Shown here piece by piece: positions 36,115 through 45,269 of a stretch of DNA of 64,000 nt. The notes under the pieces were generated by a model. It saw only the letters and a list, made by a program, of their open reading frames with translations. It ran no database searches and had not been told where the DNA came from. Source of the DNA: Pseudogemmobacter hezensis (GTDB lineage: Bacteria; Pseudomonadota; Alphaproteobacteria; Rhodobacterales; Rhodobacteraceae); assembly GCF_013155295.1 (NCBI RefSeq), contig NZ_JABJXT010000008.1:124001-188000 (forward strand), written 5' to 3'. The position numbers were made by a program, and so were the translations under genes. Numbering within the stretch: the first letter of the stretch is position 1; every line of letters starts with the position of its first letter.

Positions 36115-36692
36115 GTCTTTTCGGCGCGGGCATTGGCCAGCACCAGCTTTTTGCCCGCCGTGTCATTGGGATAGTGCCGCGACTGATCCTCATGGCTATG
36201 GGCCACCGCCGCCGAGGTCCGATAGCCCGGCCCGGTGGTCAGGCCAGCGGTCAGGCGGTAGAGGATCGCAGTCGCGCCGTCCGCCCCCTCGATCTCGGTG
36301 GTCAGAACCAGCGTATCCATGGTGCCCCGCGCCAGCTCAAACGGCTCGCCGATCAGGACATTGCCGCCCGGGGCGCTGGTGACGCCCATCCAGATCGCGC
36401 CGGGGCGCTGCCGGATCACCGCATCGGCATGTTCGGCCAGCATCGGCAGATCGCAGACCAGCGACAGCGAGACATCGACCGGAACGCCCGAGCTGCTTTC
36501 TTCAGGCACCTCGACCGCGCCGAACTTGCCGACGCCCTGCCAGACCTCGCCGCCCCAGGTGATCGGCCCTGTGCCGCTATGCGCCCGCAAGGTCTCGCCC
36601 GGCCAGTCAAGCCAGACCATCATCACCGGATAGAAGGCCGGGCCAGACAGCACGCCAAGTGTGTCTGGGTGGATGTTGCGCCTCAGGTCCAT
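36096..36692 (-). CDS. Minor tail protein
   Basis: 198 residues (MDLRRNIHPDTLGVLSGPAFYPVMMVWLDWPGETLRAHSGTGPITWGGEVWQGVG...). The pattern of a short beta domain with 'WGGEVWQGVG' occurs in tail proteins located between tape measure and the NlpC-like protein. Exact role (distal tail or baseplate) is inferred from order. Confidence 0.6.
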   Translation of the reverse strand: MDLRRNIHPDTLGVLSGPAFYPVMMVWLDWPGETLRAHSGTGPITWGGEVWQGVGKFGAVEVPEESSSGVPVDVSLSLVCDLPMLAEHADAVIRQRPGAIWMGVTSAPGGNVLIGEPFELARGTMDTLVLTTEIEGADGATAILYRLTAGLTTGPGYRTSAAVAHSHEDQSRHYPNDTAGKKLVLANARAEKTLWPAP

Positions 36693-36834
36693 GGATCACC
36701 CTATGATTGACTCGGTCATTGGCTTTCTCACTCAATGGCTGCGCAAATACGCGGATTATGCGGCATCATCGCAGCCAGGGAAGATGGCGCCCCCGATTAC
36801 GCGGGGATCACCCAACTTCACGAAGAAACAGGCA

Positions 36835-37068
36835 TCAATTCTCGACAATATCCGTGGCTGAGGATTGGCCATAGAAGCGCTGTTTCAGCGTCGGGACCAG
36901 CCCCGTGCCGGGCTTGGTCCCTTTTCTGACTGCATGGCGGAAGCCGTCATCTCCGCCATGCCAGACATAACGGGGCACACCCCATATCGCCTCATAGATG
37001 TGCCTCTGGAAATACCAGCGGCGCACCAGGTGGATCGCTATGACGATCAGAAGAATGTCTCTCCACAT
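36835..37068 (-). CDS. Small membrane protein inserted in tail module
   Basis: 77 residues with an N-terminal membrane helix (DILLIVIAIHLVRRWYF) and a basic tail. AAGGAGA before ATG 37068. The 140 nt on its far side (36,693-36,834) hold no gene and are AT-richer. Not part of standard tail order, so probably cargo. Confidence 0.5.
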   Translation of the reverse strand: MWRDILLIVIAIHLVRRWYFQRHIYEAIWGVPRYVWHGGDDGFRHAVRKGTKPGTGLVPTLKQRFYGQSSATDIVEN

Positions 37069-37090
37069 ATTCAGTCTCCTTTGATGGATC

Positions 37091-37756
37091 TCAGACCCAT
37101 GGGTTGCGCTCCGTGAAACCGCCGACCTCATCGGCAAAGACCTCGCGGAAGGTCCAGCTATAGGACCAATCGGCCCCGGTGGGTTGCTGCCCGGTCGGAA
37201 TGCCGCCGCTGGGTCGGAAAACCCGGCTTTCCTGCGCCGAGAAATCAATGACGCCCGAGCCGCTGACCGGGGTCATGACGCGGATCAGCGCGGTTCCGGC
37301 CGCATCGGCCTGCGCATTGTTCAGCGCCTGATAGACGGTGCCATTGACCGAAAAGCGCTCGCCCGGGCGGATCACCTGCAGATAGGGCGGCAGATCCGCG
37401 ATCCGCCAGGCCGGAAAGCCGTTCGAGGTCGCGGCCACCGCCGTCATCGGGATCGAGTACCAGTGAAACCCCTGATCCGGTTCGGCATCGAGGTGCCAGT
37501 TGGGCGAGAAGCTGGTCAGCCTGACGGCATTGATCCCGCCGCGCAGCAGCTGGGCCAGCATTTCCATATAGCCCCCGCCAATCCGGCCACGCGCCAGCGC
37601 TGAAACATCCAGCTCGACCCAACGCCGCTGGCGCTGGCTGGCCTGCAGCTGCTCGCGCCCCGTCAGGGCAGAGCGCAGACCCGCGACCGGATCCTCGACC
37701 TTCCAGCTGCGCCCCTGCACCCCAACCGGAGGCCAGGCGAAAACGTCAATGCTCAA
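37091..37756 (-). CDS. Minor tail protein after tape measure
   Basis: 221 residues (MSIDVFAWPPVGVQGRSWKVEDPVAGLRSALTGREQ...QRQRRWVELDVSAL). Position just after the tape measure, and the repeated beta content, fit a distal tail (Dit-type) protein. Start overlaps the tape measure stop (ATGA). Confidence 0.6.
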   Translation of the reverse strand: MSIDVFAWPPVGVQGRSWKVEDPVAGLRSALTGREQLQASQRQRRWVELDVSALARGRIGGGYMEMLAQLLRGGINAVRLTSFSPNWHLDAEPDQGFHWYSIPMTAVAATSNGFPAWRIADLPPYLQVIRPGERFSVNGTVYQALNNAQADAAGTALIRVMTPVSGSGVIDFSAQESRVFRPSGGIPTGQQPTGADWSYSWTFREVFADEVGGFTERNPWV

Positions 37757-40002
37757 CGGCCCCTCCCAAAGAAGGATTTGGATTGCCGGGCCGCGCGGGA
37801 GGAGGCCTGCACGGAACCGCTGATGATCGACGGGCTGGCCCGGCGGATGCGGCCATCGACGACCGTGTCGAAATACGGGCTGGGCACCACCTGAACATTC
37901 GTGGTGCCGCCGCCCCAGGTCTGGCCTTTGGTGTGGTCGATCACCGTTTCCTGCGGGTGCAGGATGGCCGGAAAGCCGCCCTTGCCATCGACGCCGCCCG
38001 TGCGCGGGCCGCTGCCCGTATAGCCGCCGCCATCGAAGCCAAGAAGCGAGAGGAAGCCGCCGACTTTCCCGCCGCCGCCAAAGCCTGCGAACAGCTTGTC
38101 AAAGGCCGAATTGGCCAGCATCTCGGCCAGCTTCCCAATGATCTGCCCGATCATATCCTTGAAGCTGCTAGCCCCGGTCACAAAGCTGGCGAATGCGCCC
38201 TTCATGCTGTCGCGCCATTCGTCGGTCGAGGACTTGAGGCTCTTCATCCGGTCGATCAGCGTCATGGTGCCTGCGATCTGCTGCCCTTGGACACTGGTCG
38301 CCTGCACGCCCGCCTCGCGCTGCTTGGCCCAGATTTCGGCATCCAGATCCGACATGCCAAAGGTGGCCCGCAGCAGCGATGCCTCTTCGCGCAGGGACTT
38401 CATGATTTCCTGCAGCTTTGTCAGCTTGGCCGCACCGCCGCCCGCCTTATTCGCCAGGGCGTCGAGGCCGCCACCCAATCCGCCCGCTGTATCAGTCGCC
38501 TCATCCATGGCGCTTTTGGTTTTCTCAGTGCCCGCCCAAAGTTCAGCGAGGGCCTCCTGGGCGGGCTTGAAGCCATCAGCAATGGCACCCTTGAAGCTTG
38601 CGCCCAGCGTTTCAGCCTCATCTGCCGCATCGATCTCTGCCTGCTTGAAAATCGTCAGACCGGCGGAAGCCGAATTCATGGCGTTCCGCAGCAGATCCAT
38701 TTCAATCGGCGTTCCGGCGGTGGTGTTGTACATCATGGTCACAAATTCTGACCATTTCTGCATGAGCATAAACATCAGGCCAAAGAAGCTGGCCTTGACC
38801 GATGCCCATATCGATTGGAGGCCGGTTGGAATTGCCTTTGCGGTTTCAACGATACCATTCCAGACGCCAGAGGCGATCTTTCCCAAAAGCACAAAGGCGT
38901 TGCCGATACCGCCCACAGCATCAAGAAGATTGCTGATGCGCCCAACCAGTTTGCCGAGAGCGCCGAAAGTCCAATCCCAAACAGTCTGCAAGGCCGTGCC
39001 GATGCCAGTGGTCTGATTTATCCAGGCTGCGCCTGCCTTGACCGCCTCCCAAATCCCCGTCCAGACATGGATTGTAATGTTCGCAATCGCAGATAGCCCG
39101 CTGGCCAGCCATCCGATTGCACCCGTCAGGCCGTCAATCACTATACGCAGCGGTGATCCGACCTCGAGGAGCTTCACCAGCCATTTCGCAGCCGCCTCAA
39201 CAATAGGGGCAAAGGCCGTGCCGATCTGATTTTTCAGCCCGGTCATCACCACGCCGACTTCACCAAGCGCGGTTTTCATTGCTGCAAGTCTGGCGACAGT
39301 CTCGTTGCTTCGCACACCACCGAGGGCTGCCAGCCGATCACCATATTCCTGCGCCAGCTTTCCGCCATTCCGCAAAACGGGCAGCAGCGCCGTGCTGTCC
39401 GATGCCATCGCTTCCATAAAGAAGGTGAAGTCCTGCTGATTGACATTGGCCTTTTCAAGGCTGTCCACATAGAGTTGGAGCGCCTGGGGGCCGGACAATT
39501 TTCGAAAATGATCCGCTGTCACCCCCACCTTTGGGGCGATCCTTTCGAAGAAATCCGCCATCGGCCCGCCACCTGTGGCAACGAAATCGCCGACGCGGTC
39601 ATTCACATCCTTCAGGATGTCTGAGAACTTCTCCTGGCTGATCCCGACCTGATCAGCGGCATAGGCCATACGCTGAAACTCCTCAGGGGTGGCATTGGCC
39701 AGCCGTGAGAGGTTCTGCAGCTCCTTCGCTGAATTGATGGCGCTGATCGACATGACCCCAAGCGCAGCCGTCGCAGTACCTGCCATCGCGCCAAACGCTG
39801 CCGCAGCATTTGCGCTGATGCCGGAAAGCGCACCCTGCAGCTGCCGGATACCAGGGATATTGCCCAGCCCTCCAAGGCGCTTATTCAGACTGTCGGCAAG
39901 CGCACCGACGCGGGTCTGGACCTGTTTAACGCCACGGGAAAACTGAGCGCTGTCCAGGCCAAGGTTAACGCGGAGCGCGCCTATGATCGAGGATGCGGCC
40001 AT
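37753..40002 (-). CDS. Tail length tape measure protein
   Basis: 749 residues. N-terminal LRVNLGLDSAQFSRGVKQVQTRVGALADSLNKRLG and following long helices, an Ala-rich hydrophobic centre (SGLSAIANITIHVWTGIWEAVKAG) and Gly-rich C-terminus (GFGGGGKVGGFLSLLGFDGGGYTG) are typical of siphovirus tape measures. AGGTAG before ATG 40002. Its length would imply a tail of roughly 110 nm. Confidence 0.9.
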   Translation of the reverse strand: MAASSIIGALRVNLGLDSAQFSRGVKQVQTRVGALADSLNKRLGGLGNIPGIRQLQGALSGISANAAAAFGAMAGTATAALGVMSISAINSAKELQNLSRLANATPEEFQRMAYAADQVGISQEKFSDILKDVNDRVGDFVATGGGPMADFFERIAPKVGVTADHFRKLSGPQALQLYVDSLEKANVNQQDFTFFMEAMASDSTALLPVLRNGGKLAQEYGDRLAALGGVRSNETVARLAAMKTALGEVGVVMTGLKNQIGTAFAPIVEAAAKWLVKLLEVGSPLRIVIDGLTGAIGWLASGLSAIANITIHVWTGIWEAVKAGAAWINQTTGIGTALQTVWDWTFGALGKLVGRISNLLDAVGGIGNAFVLLGKIASGVWNGIVETAKAIPTGLQSIWASVKASFFGLMFMLMQKWSEFVTMMYNTTAGTPIEMDLLRNAMNSASAGLTIFKQAEIDAADEAETLGASFKGAIADGFKPAQEALAELWAGTEKTKSAMDEATDTAGGLGGGLDALANKAGGGAAKLTKLQEIMKSLREEASLLRATFGMSDLDAEIWAKQREAGVQATSVQGQQIAGTMTLIDRMKSLKSSTDEWRDSMKGAFASFVTGASSFKDMIGQIIGKLAEMLANSAFDKLFAGFGGGGKVGGFLSLLGFDGGGYTGSGPRTGGVDGKGGFPAILHPQETVIDHTKGQTWGGGTTNVQVVPSPYFDTVVDGRIRRASPSIISGSVQASSRAARQSKSFFGRGR

Positions 40003-40081
40003 GATTCTACCTTGAGGTGATTACTTTGGCTTTTGCGGCCGTGATGTTTGAGAACAAGAGAGCAGGGCAAATTCGGCAGGC

Positions 40082-40384
40082 CTAACGCCCGCGCGCCAGT
40101 GCCCGATCAATCCTGTCCCAGGCGTCGTGGAAGTCTCTGGCCTGGTCCTTCGGGTCAGGCCTTGCACCCATAAACTTTTCAAGCGGCATTGGTTTTTTCA
40201 GGTAAGGCATCATTGCACCCCACCAGACCATAGCGCGCTGATCTGCCGCCCTGTCTTCTGCCGCCTCCATTTCCAGGAATGCGAGGCGCAGCGTGATTTC
40301 CCAAAATCGGGCCGGGTCCAGCCCGGCCCTGATATAGGCCTTACAGATCGCCCCGAGGTCTAGCGCTTGCGCTTCGTTCCCGGG
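40082..40384 (-). CDS. Tail assembly chaperone, T part (reached by -1 frameshift)
   Basis: The frame from 40384 has no stop and reads NEAQALDLGAICKAYIRAGL, DPARFWEITLRLAFLEMEAA, then on to the stop at 40082. This is the usual helical C-terminal half of tail assembly chaperones. It has no start codon or ribosome site before Met at 40270, so it is best read as the fusion product made by slippage from the upstream gene at CCCGGGA. Total fusion about 205 residues. Confidence 0.75.
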   Translation of the reverse strand, partial: PGNEAQALDLGAICKAYIRAGLDPARFWEITLRLAFLEMEAAEDRAADQRAMVWWGAMMPYLKKPMPLEKFMGARPDPKDQARDFHDAWDRIDRALARGR

Positions 40385-40698
40385 GCTTTTCCGTTTCCCT
40401 CAGCGTCCGGAAACGCAGCGACAATGATCTGCCCGACAATGCTTTGATCCGCCGTCACAATATCGTCGGCGAGCTCATAAGCTTCCGCCTGTGGCATCTT
40501 CTCCCCTTTGACCAGGGCCTCGGCCACGACACTGACCAGCAAGCCCATCGGGGGAATTCCCTCGATGCCGCCGGTCAAAAGCCCGCCCACGTCATTCCCG
40601 TATTTGTCCTGCAGCTTAGCAATACCCCCAAGCGTCAGGCGGAGAGTGTACGTTTTGCCACCAAAAGCATGATGCAGCGCACCGGTTACGTCGGCCAT
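40360..40698 (-). CDS. Tail assembly chaperone, G part
   Basis: 112 residues (MADVTGALHHAFGGKTYTLRLTLGGIAKLQDKYG...). 'GALHHAFGGKTYTLRLTLGGI' is the start of the GTA/phage tail chaperone family (Phage_TAC_11 type). Ends GKAPGTKRKR after the slippery site. The short form should be in excess over the fusion, as in lambda gpG/gpGT. Confidence 0.8.
   Translation of the reverse strand: MADVTGALHHAFGGKTYTLRLTLGGIAKLQDKYGNDVGGLLTGGIEGIPPMGLLVSVVAEALVKGEKMPQAEAYELADDIVTADQSIVGQIIVAAFPDAEGNGKAPGTKRKR
40378..40384 (-). promoter_or_regulatory. Programmed -1 ribosomal frameshift site CCCGGGA
   Basis: X XXY YYZ heptamer with zero-frame codons CCG GGA, six codons before the zero-frame stop. After a -1 slip the next codons are AAC GAA GCG, which open the T frame. 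Confidence 0.75.
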
Positions 40699-40711
40699 AT
40701 CTCAGCCCTCC

Positions 40712-41188
40712 TTATGGGGTGACCGGCAGCGCCGGGTTCGGGGTGATGCGGTTGAGGATCTTGAAGGAGGCTGCCGCAGTGCGCTTTTCGGCGACAGTGC
40801 CAGCCGGGGTGAAGGAATTCACATAGCCCCGGTAGGTCCGCTGCCGTCCACCGACGACAAAGGCGATCTGAACGAACTCCGGCGTGCCGGCCTCTGTGAG
40901 GGCCGCGAGGTCATCCAGCAATTCGAGAAATTCCTCATCCTCGCCCCAGTCCTGCAGATCCTGACTGTAATCTGCGGACTCCATGAAGCCGGGGACATCC
41001 TCATGGGCCCGCCCAGGCGATTGCATATGGGTAACGCGGATGCTTTCAGGGACGCGATCCGGCATCGCAATAGTCTCGATACCAAGGATCTGCACCCAGT
41101 CCGGGCCGCCTCCGCCGGTGGCAGTCCGGCCGATCCAGAGTTCGTCCTGCCATGCCACACGGGCACGGCTTGCTACTTCGACGCCCAT
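40712..41188 (-). CDS. Major tail (tube) protein
   Basis: 158 residues from ATG 41188. Beta-rich, with FVVGGRQRTYRGYVNSFTPAGTVAEKRTAAASFKI as the tail-tube 'SFTP' loop and strand typical of lambda gpV-like tube proteins. Precedes the chaperone genes as expected. Confidence 0.8.
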   Translation of the reverse strand: MGVEVASRARVAWQDELWIGRTATGGGGPDWVQILGIETIAMPDRVPESIRVTHMQSPGRAHEDVPGFMESADYSQDLQDWGEDEEFLELLDDLAALTEAGTPEFVQIAFVVGGRQRTYRGYVNSFTPAGTVAEKRTAAASFKILNRITPNPALPVTP

Positions 41189-41189
41189 T

Positions 41190-41582
41190 TCAGGCCCTCC
41201 GATAGTTGATGATGAAATCAAGTCCGATCCGGTAAGGCCGATCTGCGGCCCCGGTATCGTGATGATCGCGGCGGGCATCCATAAGGATGAGCGCGAAGGG
41301 GGCTGCCCGGTGCCCGTGCAGCAAAGCGATAGCCGCATCGGCCAGAGCCAGGGCATCGGCATAGACCGCGCCGTAGCAATCGATCTGGACCCGCCCCTGC
41401 CACAGGCCACCCGTGCCCTGCATGTGCAGGCTGTTGTCGCGGTCGCTGATCACGTTCAGCACCAGCGCGGGCAAGGCTACACCCTGCGGATGGACGCCCC
41501 AGTTGATCTGGAGGCGGGTGTCGGAAATGAGCGCAGACACCGCTGGCGAGGATGCCAGCAGCGCCCGGAGTGCGGTTTCCAT
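41190..41582 (-). CDS. DUF3168 tail completion protein
   Basis: 130 residues with DUF3168 features: METALRALLASSPAVSALI start, ALPALVLNVISDRDNSLHMQG, and RVQIDCYGAVYADALALADAAI. Caps the tail tube at the head side in HK97-like phages. Confidence 0.85.
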   Translation of the reverse strand: METALRALLASSPAVSALISDTRLQINWGVHPQGVALPALVLNVISDRDNSLHMQGTGGLWQGRVQIDCYGAVYADALALADAAIALLHGHRAAPFALILMDARRDHHDTGAADRPYRIGLDFIINYRRA

Positions 41583-41585
41583 AGG

Positions 41586-42161
41586 TCAGCCCCTCGCGGC
41601 CTTGGCGGCCTTGTTTGCGGCGCGCCGCGCAGCCTTGGTGATTTCCTTGCCGAGCTCTTCGCCGATACGCTTCAGGACGGCCTCTTTGTCCTCGTCCCAG
41701 GCCGGGCGCGCAAAGGGCTGTGGCGCGGTGCCGGGGTGTTTGGTTCCCGCGAACTTTCCGCCGTTGATGTGCGGCGCGGTGCCGAACTCCACCAGATGGG
41801 CGTGAGGCGCTTTGACAGTCGGCCCGACATACATAAACACCGGCGGCACGGTTCCTTTGGCAGCGCGGCGAGCATCGCGCATTGCCGAGAGCGCGGTTTC
41901 CTTATCGATCCCGCCGCTGTCACGCATCACCCTCGCATAGGCCGCATTCCCCACTTCGTTTTTGATCCTGGTGCTGACCGCGATATTGTCCTGCAACTGA
42001 CCGTCATCGCGCGGAGCCTTCTGCCGCATTTTCGCAGCCAGCGGCTCGCCACCCTTTTTCAGCGCGCGGCGTGCGACCGCCTTCTGGGTGGATTGCTTCT
42101 CAATCTGGGCAAGGGCCTGTTCCAACTCTTTGAAGCCCGTCAGGCTGACCGTGGTTTTCAC
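41586..42161 (-). CDS. HK97 gp10-type head-tail connector/minor tail protein
   Basis: 191 residues with LTGFKELEQALAQIEKQS at the N-terminus and HAHLVEFGTAPH in the middle, the HK97-gp10 signature (VEFGT). Probably a neck/tail completion component. ATGA overlap with the upstream gene. Confidence 0.85.
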   Translation of the reverse strand: MKTTVSLTGFKELEQALAQIEKQSTQKAVARRALKKGGEPLAAKMRQKAPRDDGQLQDNIAVSTRIKNEVGNAAYARVMRDSGGIDKETALSAMRDARRAAKGTVPPVFMYVGPTVKAPHAHLVEFGTAPHINGGKFAGTKHPGTAPQPFARPAWDEDKEAVLKRIGEELGKEITKAARRAANKAAKAARG

Positions 42162-42505
42162 AGGTCAGCCCTCGCCGTGGCCGTGATCTCCAGCTCAGAC
42201 CGGCCGATTTCCTTGATACCCTGAATATCAAAGGTCAGACCGCCGCAGATCAGGCGGTCCTTCGCGGTCAGGCCCCGGGTGAACTCGCTGGAGCGCACTG
42301 TGAAGCGACTGACGACGGTGGCCTCTATCCAGCCCGCCTGCGCGCGCTCTGCGTCCGAAACATCCTTGCGGGCCGCCCAGCGTGGGGCGCCGTGATTGTC
42401 CTGGGATGGGTCAGTTTTATTCCAGCGCAGGTGTGCTTGCAGGCCGTCATCAACCAGCGTGCCACGCTGAAACTGGACGCGACGGTTGAACTCCCCGGCC
42501 TTCAT
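42158..42505 (-). CDS. Head closure / head-tail adaptor protein
   Basis: 115 residues (MKAGEFNRRVQFQRG...), the SPP1 gp16 / Phage_H_T_join pattern: LNRRVxFQR start, PRWAARKDVSDAERAQAG centre, KDRLICGGLTFDIQGIKEIG end. ATG 42505 overlaps the upstream stop. Confidence 0.85.
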   Translation of the reverse strand: MKAGEFNRRVQFQRGTLVDDGLQAHLRWNKTDPSQDNHGAPRWAARKDVSDAERAQAGWIEATVVSRFTVRSSEFTRGLTAKDRLICGGLTFDIQGIKEIGRSELEITATARADL

Positions 42506-43050
42506 GCCCACGCTCCCCGGCGATGATTTGCGAGAAGAGCATCCACCGCCGTCCAGACTGGACGTGCGACATTCTCGCGGATGGTGAAGCCGTCGCCGAT
42601 AAGGAGGAGCATGGCGTGCTTCACATCAGGCGGGCAATCACCACCGAAGGTGCCAGTGACAGTGATGCGCGATCCATGTTTCGCGGCAGGCCACGGCCTC
42701 CCGTCAGCATGCGCTATCCACGGGCTCAGACCGTCAGCGCGCAGGATGTAGGCCTGAGCTTCGATCATCTGTTCTTCGCCAGCAACATCCACATAGCTGA
42801 TTGCGGTGATATCTTTCGCCGGAGCAGCAGGCAGGCGGCGCAGATCGGTGAAGCTGTCACAGGCCCAGACCATCGCATGCTCTGCGAACTGTCGGTTGCA
42901 ATATGCTTCGACATGAGCGCGGGCCGCCGCGATCAGCATGGCTATGCTTGCTGCAAAATCGGTATCGTCAGGATCAAGCTGCGCCTGCGCCAGAGCTTCG
43001 GCATCCGTTACCGACTCGACCGTGACCTCATCCGCGACCGGATACCACAT
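42502..43050 (-). CDS. Head-tail connector (HK97 gp6-like)
   Basis: 182 residues with VTDAEALAQAQLDPDDTDFAASIAMLIAAARAHVEAYCNRQF, the adaptor N-terminal helix set, then a beta part and PPDVKHAMLLLIGDGF. Forms the ring below the portal. Confidence 0.85.
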   Translation of the reverse strand: MWYPVADEVTVESVTDAEALAQAQLDPDDTDFAASIAMLIAAARAHVEAYCNRQFAEHAMVWACDSFTDLRRLPAAPAKDITAISYVDVAGEEQMIEAQAYILRADGLSPWIAHADGRPWPAAKHGSRITVTGTFGGDCPPDVKHAMLLLIGDGFTIRENVARPVWTAVDALLANHRRGAWA

Positions 43051-43052
43051 AA

Positions 43053-43238
43053 TCAGCCCTTTGCTCGCGTCTCTGCCGCAGGCTTCTTCACGGCCGTCTC
43101 GCGCTTCTCGCCGGAAGCAGCAACAGCAAATCCCGCATCGATCAGGCGCTTGGCCTCCTCGTTCGGGAAATCCCGTTCATCGCCAGGGGTGAGGTTGTAT
43201 TCAGAGCCGCTCAGGCCCGTCAGCATCTTGATCTTCAT
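43053..43238 (-). CDS. Small head-region protein
   Basis: 61 residues (MKIKMLTGLSGSEYNLTPGDERDFPNEEAKRLIDAGFAVAA) with GGAGG before ATG 43238. This short beta protein is found after capsid genes in many phages and helps no known step; function unknown. Confidence 0.7.
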   Translation of the reverse strand: MKIKMLTGLSGSEYNLTPGDERDFPNEEAKRLIDAGFAVAASGEKRETAVKKPAAETRAKG

Positions 43239-43296
43239 GGCATCCTCCATATCGGCTTGAGAAAGGGGGCAGTTGCCCGCCCCCTCGGAAAGCCGA

Positions 43297-44571
43297 TCAG
43301 GCCTGGATCAGGTGCTTGACGGCAGCGGTGTCGCCCAGCTCGCCGTCGAAGCGGATCAAGCCAGCCATCCCCAGATCAGGCCAGAAGCGCTCGCGCAGCA
43401 CACCGATGATCGGCGATCCGACCTTGCGGACGAAGTATTTGCCGAAGTCACCGAAGATCATCGAGCGCTGGCCAGTCGCCACGCCTGCCATCGCCTGGTT
43501 GATGCTGTAGCGATAGCCAAGCAGTGTGCCCGGAACACCGTTCTGAATATCGCCACCGCTCCAGATATAGCGGCCCTCGCTGTCCTTCAGCTTGCGGATC
43601 GCCGCCAGCGTCAGGTCATTGAACATGAAGCGCACTTTCGGCGACTGGCGATAAGCCGGGTTCACCGAGTGGATCAGGTCGATGATTTCGTCCGAGGTGA
43701 TCGCAGCAGCAGCGGCAGTGGTTTTGCCCAGGGACGACGCGGTTACGATGCCGTGCGGGTTGGTGGTGCCAGCGCCGATGGTCAGTTCACGATTGGAGAT
43801 CCGGCCAAGGCGCTCGCCAAGCAATTCACCCAAAAGCTGCTCGAAGTTGAAGATGCTGTCCTGCCCGAGTTCCATCGACCAGCGCACGAACTCCGTGTCG
43901 TAGACATAGGCGTCGAGCGATTTCTGACCGAAGGTCACATCCTTGCCGCCATCGTCGGTCAGCGCTTCACCTTCGGTATGCGGCTCAGCGGTCACGGCGG
44001 TGTCGTCCACAGTCGGGATCTTGATCGGGTTACCCGAGGCCGTGGTCATGGTGGTGGTGATGTCCTCGTCGTACATCGGCCCCCAGGCTGCCATCGACTT
44101 GATGATCTGGTTCGCCAGCTCGGTCGGCACCGTGAAGCCGCCCGCAGTGTTGGTGCCGGTGCTTTGTGCCCGGAACTCCTTGGCCGACTGCACCCCGGCT
44201 TTCAGAACCGCACGCTCTTCCGCCGAAAGCTCATTCACATCGCCGCCCCGCGTGATGAAGCGGTGAAACACCTCACGATATTCCAGATCGTCGCCGCCGT
44301 CCTGGCCGCGGCCTTCCGCGCCGGGGGTGATCGGGCGGTTCTTTGCGCGCTGCTCTTCATCCTCGTCAGCGTGGCGCTTTTCAGCTTCTGCCAGCGCTTT
44401 GGTGCGCTTGATCAGGGCCTCGGTCTTGTCGAAGTCAGTCATGATGTCGTCATGACGCTTTTCAAGTTCGGCCGCGCGGGATTCGTCGGTGTTCTTGGTG
44501 ATCTCGTCCAGGGCGGCGCGTGCATCAGCGACCAGCTTACCCCGTTTTTCGATAAGTGCTTTCAGAGCCAT
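43297..44571 (-). CDS. Major capsid protein, HK97 fold
   Basis: 424 residues. Residues 1-110 are a charged coiled-coil delta/scaffold domain (LEKRHDDIMTDFDKTEALIKRTKALAEAE) normally removed by the protease; the mature domain begins around GGFTVPTELANQI and includes FMFNDLTLAAIRKLKDSEGRYIW and GTLLGYRYSIN. AAGGAGG before ATG 44571. Confidence 0.92.
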   Translation of the reverse strand: MALKALIEKRGKLVADARAALDEITKNTDESRAAELEKRHDDIMTDFDKTEALIKRTKALAEAEKRHADEDEEQRAKNRPITPGAEGRGQDGGDDLEYREVFHRFITRGGDVNELSAEERAVLKAGVQSAKEFRAQSTGTNTAGGFTVPTELANQIIKSMAAWGPMYDEDITTTMTTASGNPIKIPTVDDTAVTAEPHTEGEALTDDGGKDVTFGQKSLDAYVYDTEFVRWSMELGQDSIFNFEQLLGELLGERLGRISNRELTIGAGTTNPHGIVTASSLGKTTAAAAAITSDEIIDLIHSVNPAYRQSPKVRFMFNDLTLAAIRKLKDSEGRYIWSGGDIQNGVPGTLLGYRYSINQAMAGVATGQRSMIFGDFGKYFVRKVGSPIIGVLRERFWPDLGMAGLIRFDGELGDTAAVKHLIQA

Positions 44572-44663
44572 GTCGGCCTCCTTTTAAGATACACGCAGAG
44601 AGACCCGCGCGAGGCGGGCGAAAGGCAGATGCGCGCTGCCGACTCCTGAAAATCAGGGTGTTC

Positions 44664-45269
44664 TCAGATGATGCCGCGAAACCGGGCTTCGGCATTGGCG
44701 CGGCGGGCGGACACCCGGCGCTCGGCGGCCGTAAAGTTTTGGGCCCGGCGTTCCTTGCGGGCTTCGTCCAGCGAGCGCAGGGCGATAGAGGTGCCGTCAT
44801 AGGCAGGCTCGGATACGATACTGACTTCGCGCAGCTCCACCTCATGGATGGTGCGCTTCGGCGTGGTGCCGGTTTCGTCCCATTCCTCGCGGGTGACGCG
44901 GAAACCGAAGGACATGCCCCGGATATCGCCGCGCTCGATCAGGGTGCGCACGTCGCGCCCGTCCGAGGTGTCGGGAAGGTCGATCTCGACCGCCAGACCC
45001 TTGTCGTCCTCCGTCAGGCGCAGGGTGCCACTGATCGAGCGCCCGAGGATGCGGCCCCGGTCATGGTCGAAGTACGCCAGAACATCAGCGGTTTTCAGGG
45101 TCTTGGTAAAGGCGCCGCGCGCAAGGACTTCATCGAAATAGCCGCCGATGCTGGTGACCTCACCGAAGACAGCGGCATAGCCCGCCACCGTCACCTTGCC
45201 ATCCTCGCCCGCCCGGCGCTCGACCGGCAGGACAAGCGAGCGCTTTTCAGCCTCAGGCTTTGTCGTCAT
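44664..45269 (-). CDS. HK97-type prohead protease (S78)
   Basis: 201 residues from ATG 45269, overlapping the portal end. Catalytic His in AYFDHDRGRILGR, Ser in RGMSFGFRV and Glu in VELREVSIVSEPAYDGT match the S78 triad. It matures capsid delta domains. Confidence 0.9.
   Translation of the reverse strand: MTTKPEAEKRSLVLPVERRAGEDGKVTVAGYAAVFGEVTSIGGYFDEVLARGAFTKTLKTADVLAYFDHDRGRILGRSISGTLRLTEDDKGLAVEIDLPDTSDGRDVRTLIERGDIRGMSFGFRVTREEWDETGTTPKRTIHEVELREVSIVSEPAYDGTSIALRSLDEARKERRAQNFTAAERRVSARRANAEARFRGII

Noticed and set aside
40082-40270. Independent 62-residue gene starting at ATG 40270
   Set aside because: No ribosome site, and the same frame is open and protein-like back to the slippery site, so a frameshift product explains it better.
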